A DNA stretch of 64,000 nucleotides from Oceanobacillus_B kapialis (GCF_042685265.1 NZ_JBHUMX010000035.1), one strand, 5' to 3'. Shown: positions 17,706-26,823, numbered from the stretch's first letter. Translations and numbers: made by a program. Notes: a model not told the origin generated them from the letters alone.

Positions 17706-18164
17706 ATGAGTGAAGAAAGATTTGACCGGATTGAAAACACACTCTCACAGCTTGTCACAATGGTAGGAACGATTTTAGAAGAACAAACTGCTATGAAAGA
17801 AGATATTTCTGAGATTAAGCAAGAGCAGGCAACGATGAAGGAAGATCAGACTGCCATGAAGCAAGATTTTGCTGAGATTAAGCAAGAACAGGCTGCTATG
17901 AAAAAAGATATTGCTGACATTAAGCAAGAACAGGCTGTGATGAAAAAAGATATTGCTTTCATGAAAGGAGATATTTCTGGCATAAGAGAAGAACAAGGTG
18001 CTATGTGGAAAGAAATCTCTACTATAAAGGAAGAAAGCAGGGCGCGTCATTCTGAAGTAATGGATAAGCTGTATTCCATTGAAGTAGATCAAGAACACCT
18101 ACGAGAAAGAGTTATCCGAAATGAACAAGATTTTACCAAGTTTAAGAGCCATTTCAACTTTTAA
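17706..18164 (+). CDS. Repetitive coiled-coil protein
   Basis: 152 aa, predicted soluble and almost wholly coiled coil. A 14-residue unit of the form EIKQEQAxMKKDI is repeated four to five times between residues ~25 and ~100, consistent with two heptads per unit and a 42-bp DNA repeat that can change copy number. The C-terminal part (VMDKLYSIEVDQEHLRERV) resembles small phage or bacteriocin-linked coiled-coil proteins. ATG at 17706 with AAAGGAGGTGA 6 nt upstream; the GTG at 17697 is within that site. Function unknown. Confidence 0.7.
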   Translation: MSEERFDRIENTLSQLVTMVGTILEEQTAMKEDISEIKQEQATMKEDQTAMKQDFAEIKQEQAAMKKDIADIKQEQAVMKKDIAFMKGDISGIREEQGAMWKEISTIKEESRARHSEVMDKLYSIEVDQEHLRERVIRNEQDFTKFKSHFNF

Positions 18165-18216
18165 TCGTCCCCAAATAGAAAAACACTACAAAAATAGAAA
18201 AGCTCCGGTTTGGTTT

Positions 18217-18256
18217 AACCCGATACATGCCTTCACATGGATCGGGTTTTATTTTA
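18217..18256 (+). terminator. Terminator after the coiled-coil gene
   Basis: AACCCGAT/ATCGGGTT 8-bp stem followed by TTATTTTA. Confidence 0.7.
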
Positions 18257-18437
18257 CGGATAAAAACCCCTTCCATACTACAAGAGGGCGTGTACGCAGG
18301 TTCAGCATTTACAATCAGCGCAAAATTTCTAACGTAATTGGATCCGCTTCTAATTCATCCTTATTCCACGTTTTCTGCAAATACTCTTTTGCTACAGCTT
18401 CATCTCTTTTTCTACTTGTCACAGCTGTTATTTTATT

Positions 18438-19262
18438 TTAGTTTTTTCCCTTCCCTTCTTTTACTTGCTTCAATGTTGCTACGATTAGGAAACTAACAAT
18501 TACTAATAATACCCATGAACTAACTTTTCCTATATGAACAAGGCTCCATACATCAGTTTGCCCCGGGTATTCCCAGGCTCCAAAAAACGTTGCGATATTT
18601 TCGGCAATCCATATAAAGAAACCAATAAGCACAAAGGCAAATGCAAGTGGCATGCGATAACGGATCCTGTTAACCTCATAAGTAACCCATGATTTCAAAA
18701 AAATAATAATGACTAGACCAGCTAGGAACCAGCGAATGTCTATCAGAAAATGATGGGTGAAAAAATTAAAATAAATGGCAGCTGCTAAAGGAACCACCAC
18801 GATAAACGGTGGCCATTTAACTAAATCCACGTTTAACCTTCTCCAAGCTTGGCATAGATAACTCGCCACACTTGCATACATGAAACCGCTATATAAAGGC
18901 ACGCCAAAGATTTTGAAATATCCTTCCTCTGGATAAGACCAAGACCCCATATGAACCTTGAAAATTTCCAGGGCAAGACCAATAAGGTGGAACAATGTAA
19001 TTACTTTTAGTTCATCACGTGTTTCAAGTCCTGAACGAACCATCCACCACTGCATCATAAGGAATATAAGGAGTAGCCAGTCATACCGCGGCAGAAACGG
19101 AAGTGGAATCATTTGCGTGATTGCCAAAGAGGCAAAAATAACGACCGGAAACAGACAAGAAAGGGCCTGCTCCCAACCAAAATGAAAGAGTTGTTTAATT
19201 GAATGTAATAGTTGTATTTTCGATGTCTTGCTCTGAAATTCATTTTGTTTCATTAATCTCAT
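18438..19262 (-). CDS. yoaT: DUF817 integral membrane protein (YoaT-like)
   Basis: 274 aa with about eight hydrophobic segments. The middle holds the conserved DUF817 stretch EIFKVHMGSWSYPEEGYFKI followed by GVPLYSGFMYASVASY, and later ENIATFFGAWEYPGQ. The family is widespread in Bacillales and proteobacteria without a known function; it has been compared to membrane enzymes because of conserved polar residues in the membrane. ATG 19262 follows AAAGGGG by 8 nt. Monocistronic, divergent from the YyaL-like gene. Confidence 0.85.
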   Translation of the reverse strand: MRLMKQNEFQSKTSKIQLLHSIKQLFHFGWEQALSCLFPVVIFASLAITQMIPLPFLPRYDWLLLIFLMMQWWMVRSGLETRDELKVITLFHLIGLALEIFKVHMGSWSYPEEGYFKIFGVPLYSGFMYASVASYLCQAWRRLNVDLVKWPPFIVVVPLAAAIYFNFFTHHFLIDIRWFLAGLVIIIFLKSWVTYEVNRIRYRMPLAFAFVLIGFFIWIAENIATFFGAWEYPGQTDVWSLVHIGKVSSWVLLVIVSFLIVATLKQVKEGKGKN

Positions 19263-19463
19263 AATTAGCTACCCCTTTAACTTAAATGCTAAATACTTTG
19301 TGCACTATTTATACATAAACCTCCACTTACATAGAAGAGCTATCTAATGAAATAGAACCATTTTCTAATTGAATATTAGCATTCTGTTTATCGAATTACA
19401 ATATATTTTTATTACAAAACATATATATTTTCTATTTAGAGAAAGTGCTCCCAACAGATGCGG

Positions 19464-19491
19464 TTATTGCCATATATAATTTTGGTATAAT
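19464..19491 (+). promoter_or_regulatory. Possible promoter of the YyaL-like gene, within a 345-bp intergenic gap
   Basis: TTATTG, 16-bp spacer, then TATAAT preceded by TGG (extended -10: TGGTATAAT). The rest of the 19263-19607 gap is AT-rich and shows no other clear structure. Confidence 0.45.
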
Positions 19492-19607
19492 TTTATCGTG
19501 TTCTTCTGTTTTTAGATTACATTTGTAATAAGCTTTATTTTTTGAATTAATTTCTTAAATTATCGTAAAGTAACCTTATATACAAAATGAATGGAAGGTG
19601 ATCCTGC

Positions 19608-21668
19608 TTGACAGTTCACAGCGAACCCAACAGATTAATTCATGAAAAATCCCCGTACCTCCTTCAACATGCACACAATCCTGTTGACTGGTACCCATGG
19701 GGCGAGGAAGCTTTTACTAAAGCGAAGCAGGAAAATAAACCGATTTTCCTTTCAATCGGATACAGTACTTGTCATTGGTGTCACGTCATGGCGCACGAAT
19801 CCTTTGAAGACGAAGAAGTTGCAGAACTTTTAAATACACACTATGTTTCCATAAAAGTTGATAGAGAAGAACGACCTGATGTTGACTCGATCTACATGAA
19901 GGTATGTCAAATGATGACAGGTCATGGTGGCTGGCCGTTAACGATTGTGATGACACCTGATCAAGTTCCATTTTATGCCGGGACATATTTTCCTAAGCAA
20001 AGTAAATATGGCCGACCAGGTGTGATGGAGATGCTGGAACAGCTGCATCGTAAATATATCGAAGATCCTGCACATATTCAGGATGTTATCGAAAGTGTCC
20101 AGGCTGCTTTAAATAGAAGTGTTACCGAGAAGAGTGAGGAAAGGCTTACCAAGGAAAGCTGTCAGGAAGCCTTTTACCAGCTATATAAGCAATTTGATAT
20201 TAAGCGTGGAGGGTTTGGAGAGGCCCCAAAATTTCCGATGCCACATATGCTCACTTTCTTACACAGGCACTATCAACAGAATGATGAAAATGCCGCACTC
20301 GAAATGGCAAAAAGATCCCTTAATGCGATGGCAGAGGGTGGGATTTATGACCATATTGGCTTCGGTTTTGCAAGATATGCAACAGACGAAAAGTGGCTTG
20401 TCCCCCACTTTGAAAAGATGCTCTATGATAATGCCATGCTTTTAATTGCTTTTGCGGAAGCATATCAGCTTACAAAGGAAGAGCAGCTTAAAAAGATCGC
20501 AACCGAGATCGTTACCTTTTTACAACGGGAAATGAAGGGGCACCATGGCGCGTATTATTCGGCAATTGATGCAGATTCTGAAGGCGTGGAAGGAAAATAT
20601 TATGTGTGGGACTATGATGAAATTCTATCTGTACTTGGCGAACAGGATGGTCTATTATTTGCAAGCGTTTATGACATTTCTCTACAGGGGAATTTTGAAG
20701 GCAAAAATATTCCGAACTTGATTGGCAAGAAGTTGGAAAATGAAGCTGCCAAGTATGAAATGCCCCCTGCTGAATTAAGCCGGAAACTTGAGAAATCTCG
20801 GCAAGAGCTTTTGACGGTAAGAGAACAGCGGGTATACCCGCATGTTGATGATAAAGTTTTAACCTCATGGAATGCCATAGCAATTGTAGGTTTTGCAAAA
20901 GCTTCTAAAGCATTTAATCGAGTGGATTATGTCCAGTATGCCGAAAAGGCTATTGCTTTTATTGAAGAGAGGCTATTCTCAGACGGACGTTTAATGGCAC
21001 GCTACCGGGATGGCGAAACAAAATACAAGGGTTATATCGATGATTATGCCTATCTTTGCTGGGCTTACCTGGAAATGTATGATGCCACCTACTCGCTTGA
21101 TTTTTTAAAGAAAGCTAAGGAATTGGCTAATGTGATGCTGGAATTATTTTGGGATGAGCAGCATGGTGGTTTCTTTTTCAGTGGGAAAGATAGTGAAGCA
21201 TTAATAGCAATGGATAAAGAAATTTACGATGGCGCACTTCCATCTGGCAATAGTGTGGCTGCAGTAATGCTAATTAGGATTGGTTATTTAACTGGGGAAA
21301 CTATTTACCTTGATAAAGTTGAAGAGATGTACCATAGCTTTTATACGGATATAAAGCGGCAAGCATCTGCTGCCCCATTCTTCCTGCAAGCCATACAGCT
21401 TACAGAGTATCCTACAAAGGAAGTTGTGGTGATTGGAGCAGAAGTTGATCCAGCTAGACAGCAGTTAATGAAGGACTTAAACCAGCACTTTCTTCCGCAT
21501 ATTAGCTTGTTGGTGGCAGAGAATGCGCGTGAGTTTGAGGAGGTTGCTCCATTCGCAGCTGATTATAAGCAATTGGAAAATAAAACAACGGTATATGTAT
21601 GTGAGAACTTCGCCTGCCAGCAGCCGACGACTGATGTGAGCGTTGCGTTAGAGCAGATTTTAGGGTGA
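19608..21668 (+). CDS. yyaL: Thioredoxin-fold plus six-hairpin glycosidase-like protein (YyaL/DUF255)
   Basis: 686 aa with TTG start after GGAAGGTGAT. The N-terminal ~170 residues form a thioredoxin-like domain with the family hallmark NPVDWYPWGEEAF and CHWCHVM in the active-site position; the remaining ~500 residues form an (alpha/alpha)6 barrel of the six-hairpin glycosidase type (KFPMPHMLTFLHRHY, ALPSGNSVAAVMLIR). Homologues run from B. subtilis YyaL to mammalian SPATA20; the biochemical function is unsettled (a redox or sugar-epimerase-like role has been suggested). Its stop codon is followed immediately by a 21-bp tandem repeat array. Confidence 0.88.
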   Translation: MTVHSEPNRLIHEKSPYLLQHAHNPVDWYPWGEEAFTKAKQENKPIFLSIGYSTCHWCHVMAHESFEDEEVAELLNTHYVSIKVDREERPDVDSIYMKVCQMMTGHGGWPLTIVMTPDQVPFYAGTYFPKQSKYGRPGVMEMLEQLHRKYIEDPAHIQDVIESVQAALNRSVTEKSEERLTKESCQEAFYQLYKQFDIKRGGFGEAPKFPMPHMLTFLHRHYQQNDENAALEMAKRSLNAMAEGGIYDHIGFGFARYATDEKWLVPHFEKMLYDNAMLLIAFAEAYQLTKEEQLKKIATEIVTFLQREMKGHHGAYYSAIDADSEGVEGKYYVWDYDEILSVLGEQDGLLFASVYDISLQGNFEGKNIPNLIGKKLENEAAKYEMPPAELSRKLEKSRQELLTVREQRVYPHVDDKVLTSWNAIAIVGFAKASKAFNRVDYVQYAEKAIAFIEERLFSDGRLMARYRDGETKYKGYIDDYAYLCWAYLEMYDATYSLDFLKKAKELANVMLELFWDEQHGGFFFSGKDSEALIAMDKEIYDGALPSGNSVAAVMLIRIGYLTGETIYLDKVEEMYHSFYTDIKRQASAAPFFLQAIQLTEYPTKEVVVIGAEVDPARQQLMKDLNQHFLPHISLLVAENAREFEEVAPFAADYKQLENKTTVYVCENFACQQPTTDVSVALEQILG

Positions 21669-21915
21669 GGTGGTTTCGCTTCTGGATGAGGTGGTTTCAC
21701 TTCTGGATGTGGTGGTTTCACTTCTGGATGTGGTGGTTTCACTCTGAGGGAAAGTGGTTTCACTTTTGGGTGTGGTGGTTTCACTTTGAAGGGAAGTGGT
21801 TTCACTTTGAAGGGAAGTGGTTTCACTTTTGGCACATGACGTTTCACTTTTGACGGTTGTCGATTCACTTTTCCGCTACGTAGATGCGCTTTCCAACAAT
21901 CACGATTCACTTCGC
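21665..21915 (+). repeat. 21-bp tandem repeat array (core TGGTTTCACTT), about 12 copies
   Basis: Starting at the stop codon of the YyaL-like gene, units such as GTGGTGGTTTCACTTCTGGAT recur every 21 bp, eight well conserved and about four decaying towards 21915 (CGTTTCACTT, GATTCACTT). The period is constant, equal to two DNA helical turns and to seven codons, so the array is open in both directions (a W/F/H-rich 62-codon frame on plus, a KVKPPHP-repeat frame on minus). I do not annotate either as a gene. Confidence 0.85.
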
Positions 21916-21945
21916 CCCAATAATAATCCTCCCTTTAAAAATCAG

Positions 21946-22225
21946 AAAGAGGCTGAGACAAAAGTTCTCTCAACATATGAAAACCCGAACTATCTTGCAA
22001 ATCCACAAATAAAAGTTTGCATAGTTCGGATTTTCGTATTTTAGCGTAGGCAGAACGCGGAGACTCCTACGGGAACAGCACGAGTCCGAAGACCCCGCAG
22101 TGGTGCCTTTTCCACGAGGAGGCTGAGGCCGTGCCCGTGGAAAGCGGAGTGTTCTGCCGAAGCGGTGCTAAAGCATATTATTCGTATTTAAGCATTGATG
22201 ACTTAGTTACGTCCCAGCCTCTTTA
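21946..22225. mobile_element. MITE-like element with terminal inverted repeats
   Basis: About 280 bp bounded by AAAGAGGCTGAGAC and GTCCCAGCCTCTTT, inverted repeats of about 14 bp with one mismatch. Inside are two long imperfect palindromes: AAAACCCGAACTAT/ATAGTTCGGATTTT, and a GC-rich hairpin whose arms include GGCAGAACGCGGAG and CGGAGTGTTCTGCC. The internal phrase GGAGACTCCTACGGGAACAG is one I recall from intergenic repeats of many Bacillaceae. It carries no open frame, as expected for a non-autonomous element or a structured RNA. Confidence 0.65.
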
Positions 22226-22283
22226 ATGTTGGAAAGTAAAACGTATTTCCACAGTGGTGATTTTAAATCACTCTGGTCTTTAT

Positions 22284-22310
22284 ATTTGCCTTTGACTTGC
22301 AGAGGCAAAT
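22284..22310 (-). terminator. Hairpin after ykpA
   Basis: ATTTGCCT ... AGGCAAAT stem with an 11-nt loop, 10 nt after the ykpA stop on the minus strand. The U-tract is poor, so termination strength is uncertain. Confidence 0.45.
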
Positions 22311-22319
22311 GTTTCGGTT

Positions 22320-23942
22320 TTATCCAGCATACATAGCAGAGATTTCTTTTTGAAGCTTTTTATCTGCAACGTATTCGTCATAGCTCATTTCTTTATCAAC
22401 AATGCCACTTGGTGTGATTTCAATTAGACGGTTGGCAATACTTTGTACAAACTGATGGTCATGTGATGTGAACAAGATAGAACCTTTGAATTTAATTAAT
22501 CCATTATTTAATGCCGTAATGGATTCCAAATCAAGGTGGTTTGTCGGTTCATCCAGCATAAGCACATTTGCATTACTAAGCATCATTTTTGAAAGCATAC
22601 AACGTACCTTCTCACCACCGGATAGGACGCTTGCCTTTTTAAGAGCCTGATCCCCAGAGAAAAGCATTCTGCCAAGGAAACCACGAAGGAATGTCTCTGT
22701 TTCATCCTCTGGTGAAAATTGACGAAGCCAGTCAACTAATGTTAGGTCACTGTTTTCGAAATAAGGTGCATTATCCTTAGGGAAATAAGATTGAGAAGTT
22801 GTTACTCCCCATTTATACGTACCTTCATCAGGTTCCATCTCTCCTGCAAGAATCTTGAATAAAGTAGTTTTTGCAATGTCATCTTTCCCGATCAAAGCAA
22901 TTTTATCGTCTTTATTCATTGTAAAACTTACATTATCAAGAACCTTATTACCGCCAATTGTTTTTGTTAATCCTTCTACACGTAAAAGATCGTTCCCAAT
23001 CTCTCTTTCAGGTGTGAAAGCAATGTACGGATACTTACGTGAGGATGGTTTAATATCATCTAACGTAATATTATCCAACATTTTCTTTCTTGACGTTGCT
23101 TGCTTTGATTTAGAAGCGTTGGCGCTAAACCTAGCAATAAAGGTCTGTAGCTCTTTAATTTTTTCTTCCTTCTTCTTGTTAGCCTGTTGGGCCATTTGTG
23201 CTGCCAGTTGGCTGGACTCGTACCAAAAATCATAGTTTCCGATGTAGATTTGAATTTTACCATAATCAACATCAGCAATATGGGTACATACTTTGTTTAA
23301 AAAGTGACGGTCATGGGAGACCACAATAACGGTATTCTCGAAATTAATGAGAAACTCTTCCAGCCACTGAATCGCATGAATATCAAGTCCGTTAGTCGGC
23401 TCATCCAATAGAAGAATATCAGGATTGCCGAATAAAGCTTGAGCAAGAAGGACTTTAACTTTTTGATCTGCAGCAAGGTCGCCCATTTGCAACAGATGAA
23501 GAGATTCGTCGATTCCTAGTCCCTTTAACAGGACTGCGGCATCAGATTCAGCTTCCCAACCGTTCATTTCCGCAAACTCGCCTTCTAATTCAGCAGCACG
23601 CATTCCGTCTTCCTCGGAAAAGTCGCCTTTCATGTAGATGGCGTCTTTTTCCTGTTTAACGGCATAAAGCTTTTCGTGCCCCATGAGAACGGTCTCAAGA
23701 ACTTGATGTTCTTCATAAGCAAAGTGGTCCTGCTTTAATACAGCAAGGCGTTCTCCAGGTGAGAGGCTCACATTGCCGGACTGTGGCTCGACTTCACCAG
23801 AAAGTATCTTTAAAAAGGTAGACTTACCTGCGCCATTGGCACCAATTAGGCCATAACAATTGCCAGGAGTAAATTTTAAATTTACATCCTCAAACAACTT
23901 CTTGTCACCATATCGTAAACTTACATTATTTACATTAATCAT
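22320..23942 (-). CDS. ykpA: ABC-F family ATPase YkpA
   Basis: 540 aa, the length of B. subtilis YkpA. Two ATP-binding cassettes in one chain: Walker A GANGAGKST near residue 35 and GKDDIAKTT in the second cassette (an unusual, degenerate P-loop), Walker B LLLDEPTNGLD and LMLDEPTNHLD, signature LSGGEKVRC in the second. No membrane segments. A charged linker (KKKEEKIKELQTFIARFSAN) joins the cassettes as in ABC-F translation factors, which bind the ribosomal E site. No antibiotic resistance-type extension is visible. GGAGG precedes ATG 23942. Confidence 0.88.
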   Translation of the reverse strand: MINVNNVSLRYGDKKLFEDVNLKFTPGNCYGLIGANGAGKSTFLKILSGEVEPQSGNVSLSPGERLAVLKQDHFAYEEHQVLETVLMGHEKLYAVKQEKDAIYMKGDFSEEDGMRAAELEGEFAEMNGWEAESDAAVLLKGLGIDESLHLLQMGDLAADQKVKVLLAQALFGNPDILLLDEPTNGLDIHAIQWLEEFLINFENTVIVVSHDRHFLNKVCTHIADVDYGKIQIYIGNYDFWYESSQLAAQMAQQANKKKEEKIKELQTFIARFSANASKSKQATSRKKMLDNITLDDIKPSSRKYPYIAFTPEREIGNDLLRVEGLTKTIGGNKVLDNVSFTMNKDDKIALIGKDDIAKTTLFKILAGEMEPDEGTYKWGVTTSQSYFPKDNAPYFENSDLTLVDWLRQFSPEDETETFLRGFLGRMLFSGDQALKKASVLSGGEKVRCMLSKMMLSNANVLMLDEPTNHLDLESITALNNGLIKFKGSILFTSHDHQFVQSIANRLIEITPSGIVDKEMSYDEYVADKKLQKEISAMYAG

Positions 23943-24167
23943 GTATAACCGATTCCTCCAATAAATATGAAATTGCAGTCACAGTTAGATTACGGTATTT
24001 AAGTGGTTTCGTCAATGTATAACAGTCATATATTATAATAGGAAGTAATCTTTTCAAAAAATTAACTTGTATATTTGTTCGTTTTTTGCAATAGTAGATA
24101 AAAAGGGTTTTTTGAAACAAGCGTCCTAATATATATAGAGAATAAGGATTGGAGAGGGGGGACAGAA

Positions 24168-24797
24168 TTGCAGGAGCGAACAATTTATTTGCTATTTACC
24201 GATACTGGTACTTATTTGGCAAGAGCTATTAATTTTTGCACAAGGCAATCATTAAACCATGTATCCATTTCCCTGGACGGGGCATTAAGTGAGGTATATA
24301 GCTTTGGGAGAAAGCGTCCCAGAAACCCTTTTATTGGAGGGTTTGTAAAAGAAGATATAACGAGTGATTTTCTAAAGCAATCGCAATGTGCTGTCTATAG
24401 TTGCAGAATATCTGCAGATGAGTATAAAAACATTATTAAAAATATAAAAGAAATTGAAGCAAAGAAAGATGAATATCGCTACAATTTTATCGGTCTTTTT
24501 GGGGTGCTTTTCCATATTAAAATAAATCGTAAAAATGCCCTTTTTTGCTCAGAGTTTGTAGCGACAGTGCTGCAAGGTGTACCCACGATTGAATTAAAGA
24601 AACCAAGCTATTTTATGAAGCCTGGAGACCTAAGAACGGTGGAGGGTATGCAATTAATATACCAGGGAAGACTGGGCCGTTATCCAGATCATTTAATGAA
24701 TCGAGAGAAAACACTAGTAACAGGCAGACAAACAGAGCCAAAGCAATCATTTATTTTTTCCTTATCTTCTAAAGTTAAACGATTGGTTATCCGATAA
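24168..24797 (+). CDS. YiiX/YebB-like permuted NlpC/P60 family protein
   Basis: 209 aa with TTG start after GGAGAGGGGGG. The permuted papain fold is indicated by an early histidine in SLNHVSISLDG (H31) and a late cysteine in NALFCSEFVATVL (C127), the order seen in YiiX-type enzymes. A basic tail (KVKRLVIR) closes the protein. Members are thought to be amidases or thioesterases acting on cell wall or lipids; substrate unknown. Monocistronic, ended by a strong terminator. Confidence 0.75.
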   Translation: MQERTIYLLFTDTGTYLARAINFCTRQSLNHVSISLDGALSEVYSFGRKRPRNPFIGGFVKEDITSDFLKQSQCAVYSCRISADEYKNIIKNIKEIEAKKDEYRYNFIGLFGVLFHIKINRKNALFCSEFVATVLQGVPTIELKKPSYFMKPGDLRTVEGMQLIYQGRLGRYPDHLMNREKTLVTGRQTEPKQSFIFSLSSKVKRLVIR

Positions 24798-24822
24798 AAA
24801 CGAGCTGCGGCTCGTTTTTTTA
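24798..24822 (+). terminator. Terminator after the YiiX-like gene
   Basis: AACGAGC-TGCG-GCTCGTT followed by TTTTT, directly after the stop codon. Confidence 0.85.
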
Positions 24823-24892
24823 ATGTGTAACAAAATTGGTTCTAGTCTTTCCCCTCTAGATATTTAGCTTTTCATCTGTATGATGTCCACCT

Positions 24893-25516
24893 TTAGTCAA
24901 TACCAAGTGTCTGGTAAGGGATGCGAATACGGAAAGCAAGATTATTTGCCTCCAGGTCGATATGTTCTACCCCAACTTCAAAATTACTCCGGATATCCAT
25001 TTCCGTTACTGCTACATAAATTTCTTCTTTTTCTGGATTAACGGTGACCCAATCGGGCATAGGCAGATATTTGCCAATATACTCCATGATCTTCTTATTG
25101 GGGAGTTCCAGTAGCCCGATAGAGATGGATTTTTGCTTAAGAATAATATCTCCATTCTCCTGTACCAATGGCTCAAGATGTGCAGAAAGGGGTACCGTTG
25201 AAGAAAATACAGGAAGTTCTCCAATAAGATGAACATCCTCATCTAATTCAATTCGGTATTGGTGTCTTGTGCCTTGTAATAACTGATCTGTATAAGCATT
25301 AATTAGGTCATTAAGATTTTGTTTCGTTGTTCGTACAACAAATTCTGAACTTTCATCCTGTGGGGTGGCTTCGTTTTCCGGATACGTTGCGTCAGGCACT
25401 GGCCAGAAAATAAGGGCAAGGAGAATTAGGATTACTGCAATATTTAATATCAGTAAACCATAAAAAAGTTTTTTCCATTTACTTTTTGCTTTCAGTCTTT
25501 TTGTTCTATCTGTCAT
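24893..25516 (-). CDS. ypmS: YpmS family membrane-anchored protein (DUF2140)
   Basis: 207 aa from ATG 25516, which has AAGGA 8 nt upstream; ATG 25525, overlapping the ypmR stop, is too close to that site. A basic N-terminus (TKRLKAKSKWKK) and one membrane helix (~16-40) are followed by an extracytoplasmic DUF2140 domain (TKQNLNDLINAYTDQL, PLSAHLEPLVQENGDI). Always paired with YpmR in Bacillaceae; function unknown, presumably at the cell surface. Confidence 0.85.
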   Translation of the reverse strand: MTDRTKRLKAKSKWKKLFYGLLILNIAVILILLALIFWPVPDATYPENEATPQDESSEFVVRTTKQNLNDLINAYTDQLLQGTRHQYRIELDEDVHLIGELPVFSSTVPLSAHLEPLVQENGDIILKQKSISIGLLELPNKKIMEYIGKYLPMPDWVTVNPEKEEIYVAVTEMDIRSNFEVGVEHIDLEANNLAFRIRIPYQTLGID

Positions 25517-25521
25517 TGCAT

Positions 25522-26430
25522 TCATCCTTCTTCATTTGTTAAATAATCAAGAACTCGTTGTGCCATTCGCTTGTACCCACTATCGTTGGGATGGAAATTA
25601 TCTTCAGCAAATAAATTTTCCGAAGCCCCTGCAAAAAGATCAATCGTTGGAATAAATGTCGCATAGTCAAGGTCTTTCGTTACTTTTTCACTCGTTCCAT
25701 TCCATTCTTCCACTATGACGCCAAGCTCCTTAATTTCACGGAAATATTGACTGAAAGGGTCATAAAAGCCTAGTAAGTAAATGTCTGCTTTTGGACTAAT
25801 GTCATGGATTTTCGTAAAGATTTGCCTTAATCTATCCTCATAGGAAACGCGTGCTTTGTTGAAATCCTCCATTTGTAAATTCGTAAAATTCTCTTTTACG
25901 ACTTGCATAATATCGTTTGCCCCAATGGTTATAAGAACAATATCTGCTTGATTAATGGAATCCACTACTTCTGGCTTTTCTAATCGCGCTAGCAGCTGAT
26001 CAGATCGATTTCCGCGTACTCCAAAATTATCAAAGGCTACAAGCTCTTTTTCCTGATTAATGGCACGATCCAAAATGCCAACATAGCCGCCTTGTTCGGT
26101 CGCAGCACCGACTCCCTGCGTAAGTGAATCCCCAATGGCAGTTACTTGGGTTTCGCGCATGGAAAAGAAATCAAGGGTACTCTCTACGACATTTACAACG
26201 ACTTCTGAGAGCGGTGTTTGTTCCGTTTCACTGGCCGGATCTTCTTGCGTTTCCTCTTCCTTTGTTTCTTCTGCTTGCTCTGTATCACTATCTGGTAGTT
26301 CACTATTCATGATAGTTACATCCTTAAATTGCGACCCCGGTTGGTATGAGTATAGCACGATAACTCCTGTGCCAATAATAAGTATTGATAGCAAAATAAG
26401 TATTATAATATTACGTTTTTTCATGTTCAT
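25522..26430 (-). CDS. ypmR: SGNH-hydrolase family lipase/esterase YpmR
   Basis: 302 aa from ATG 26430 (ATG 26424 also possible; both follow AGGTG). An N-terminal membrane anchor (RNIIILILLSILIIGTG) and an acidic linker precede the SGNH domain: block I VTAIGDSLTQGVG with the catalytic Ser, block III TIGANDIMQ, and block V DNFHPNDSGY with the Asp-His pair. It should act outside the membrane on an ester substrate. Overlaps ypmS (ATGA-type junction region), forming the conserved ypmR-ypmS pair. Confidence 0.87.
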   Translation of the reverse strand: MNMKKRNIIILILLSILIIGTGVIVLYSYQPGSQFKDVTIMNSELPDSDTEQAEETKEEETQEDPASETEQTPLSEVVVNVVESTLDFFSMRETQVTAIGDSLTQGVGAATEQGGYVGILDRAINQEKELVAFDNFGVRGNRSDQLLARLEKPEVVDSINQADIVLITIGANDIMQVVKENFTNLQMEDFNKARVSYEDRLRQIFTKIHDISPKADIYLLGFYDPFSQYFREIKELGVIVEEWNGTSEKVTKDLDYATFIPTIDLFAGASENLFAEDNFHPNDSGYKRMAQRVLDYLTNEEG

Positions 26431-26660
26431 CCCACACCTAAGCTGTATTATTTGTCCCGTGTCAGGGGGAAGAAAATCCAATATTATTTGGGATTTCTAC
26501 TATTATCTTATTTTAAATGACCTCTTATGTGCTCCTTGATCAGTCTTATAAGCAGTACACTAGATTATCTCATAAATTTCATTGCTGGAAAAATACATCA
26601 TAATTTTTTCGTATAAAAAAACAAATCGCTTATACTTCCCTTTCCGCGGGCTGAGTGATG

Positions 26661-26692
26661 GAAACCCTCATTAAATGAAGTTTCACTTTATA
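26661..26692 (+). repeat. Decayed copy of the interspersed repeat within a ~390-bp gap
   Basis: GAAACCCTCATTAAATGAAG followed by TTTCACTTTAT preserves the 3' end of the repeat seen at 42490-42644. The remaining intergenic sequence (26431-26748) shows nothing else clear. Confidence 0.55.
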
Positions 26693-26749
26693 TAAACCTT
26701 ATCATACCAATAGTTGCAGTATTTATTTCTTTCCTTTTTTCATGTACAA

Positions 26750-26776
26750 AGAAAAATCGCCCTTTAAAAAAGGCGA
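26750..26776 (-). terminator. Terminator of the metY-metX operon
   Basis: Minus strand ATCGCC-TTTTTTAAAG-GGCGAT followed by TTTTTC. Confidence 0.8.
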
Positions 26777-26823
26777 TATGTGAAAGGAAAGGTTATCTCT
26801 ATTTTTCCCAGTTTACTATAGGA

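Noticed and set aside
17502..18164. Prophage remnant
   Set aside because: Only one small phage-like gene; no integrase, attachment repeats, or structural genes in the neighbourhood.
21563..21910. Minus-strand frame with KVKPPHP repeats and plus-strand WFHF-repeat frame over the 21-bp array
   Set aside because: Both are consequences of a period divisible by three; neither has a clear ribosome site or a plausible protein composition, and the minus frame runs into the yyaL coding end.
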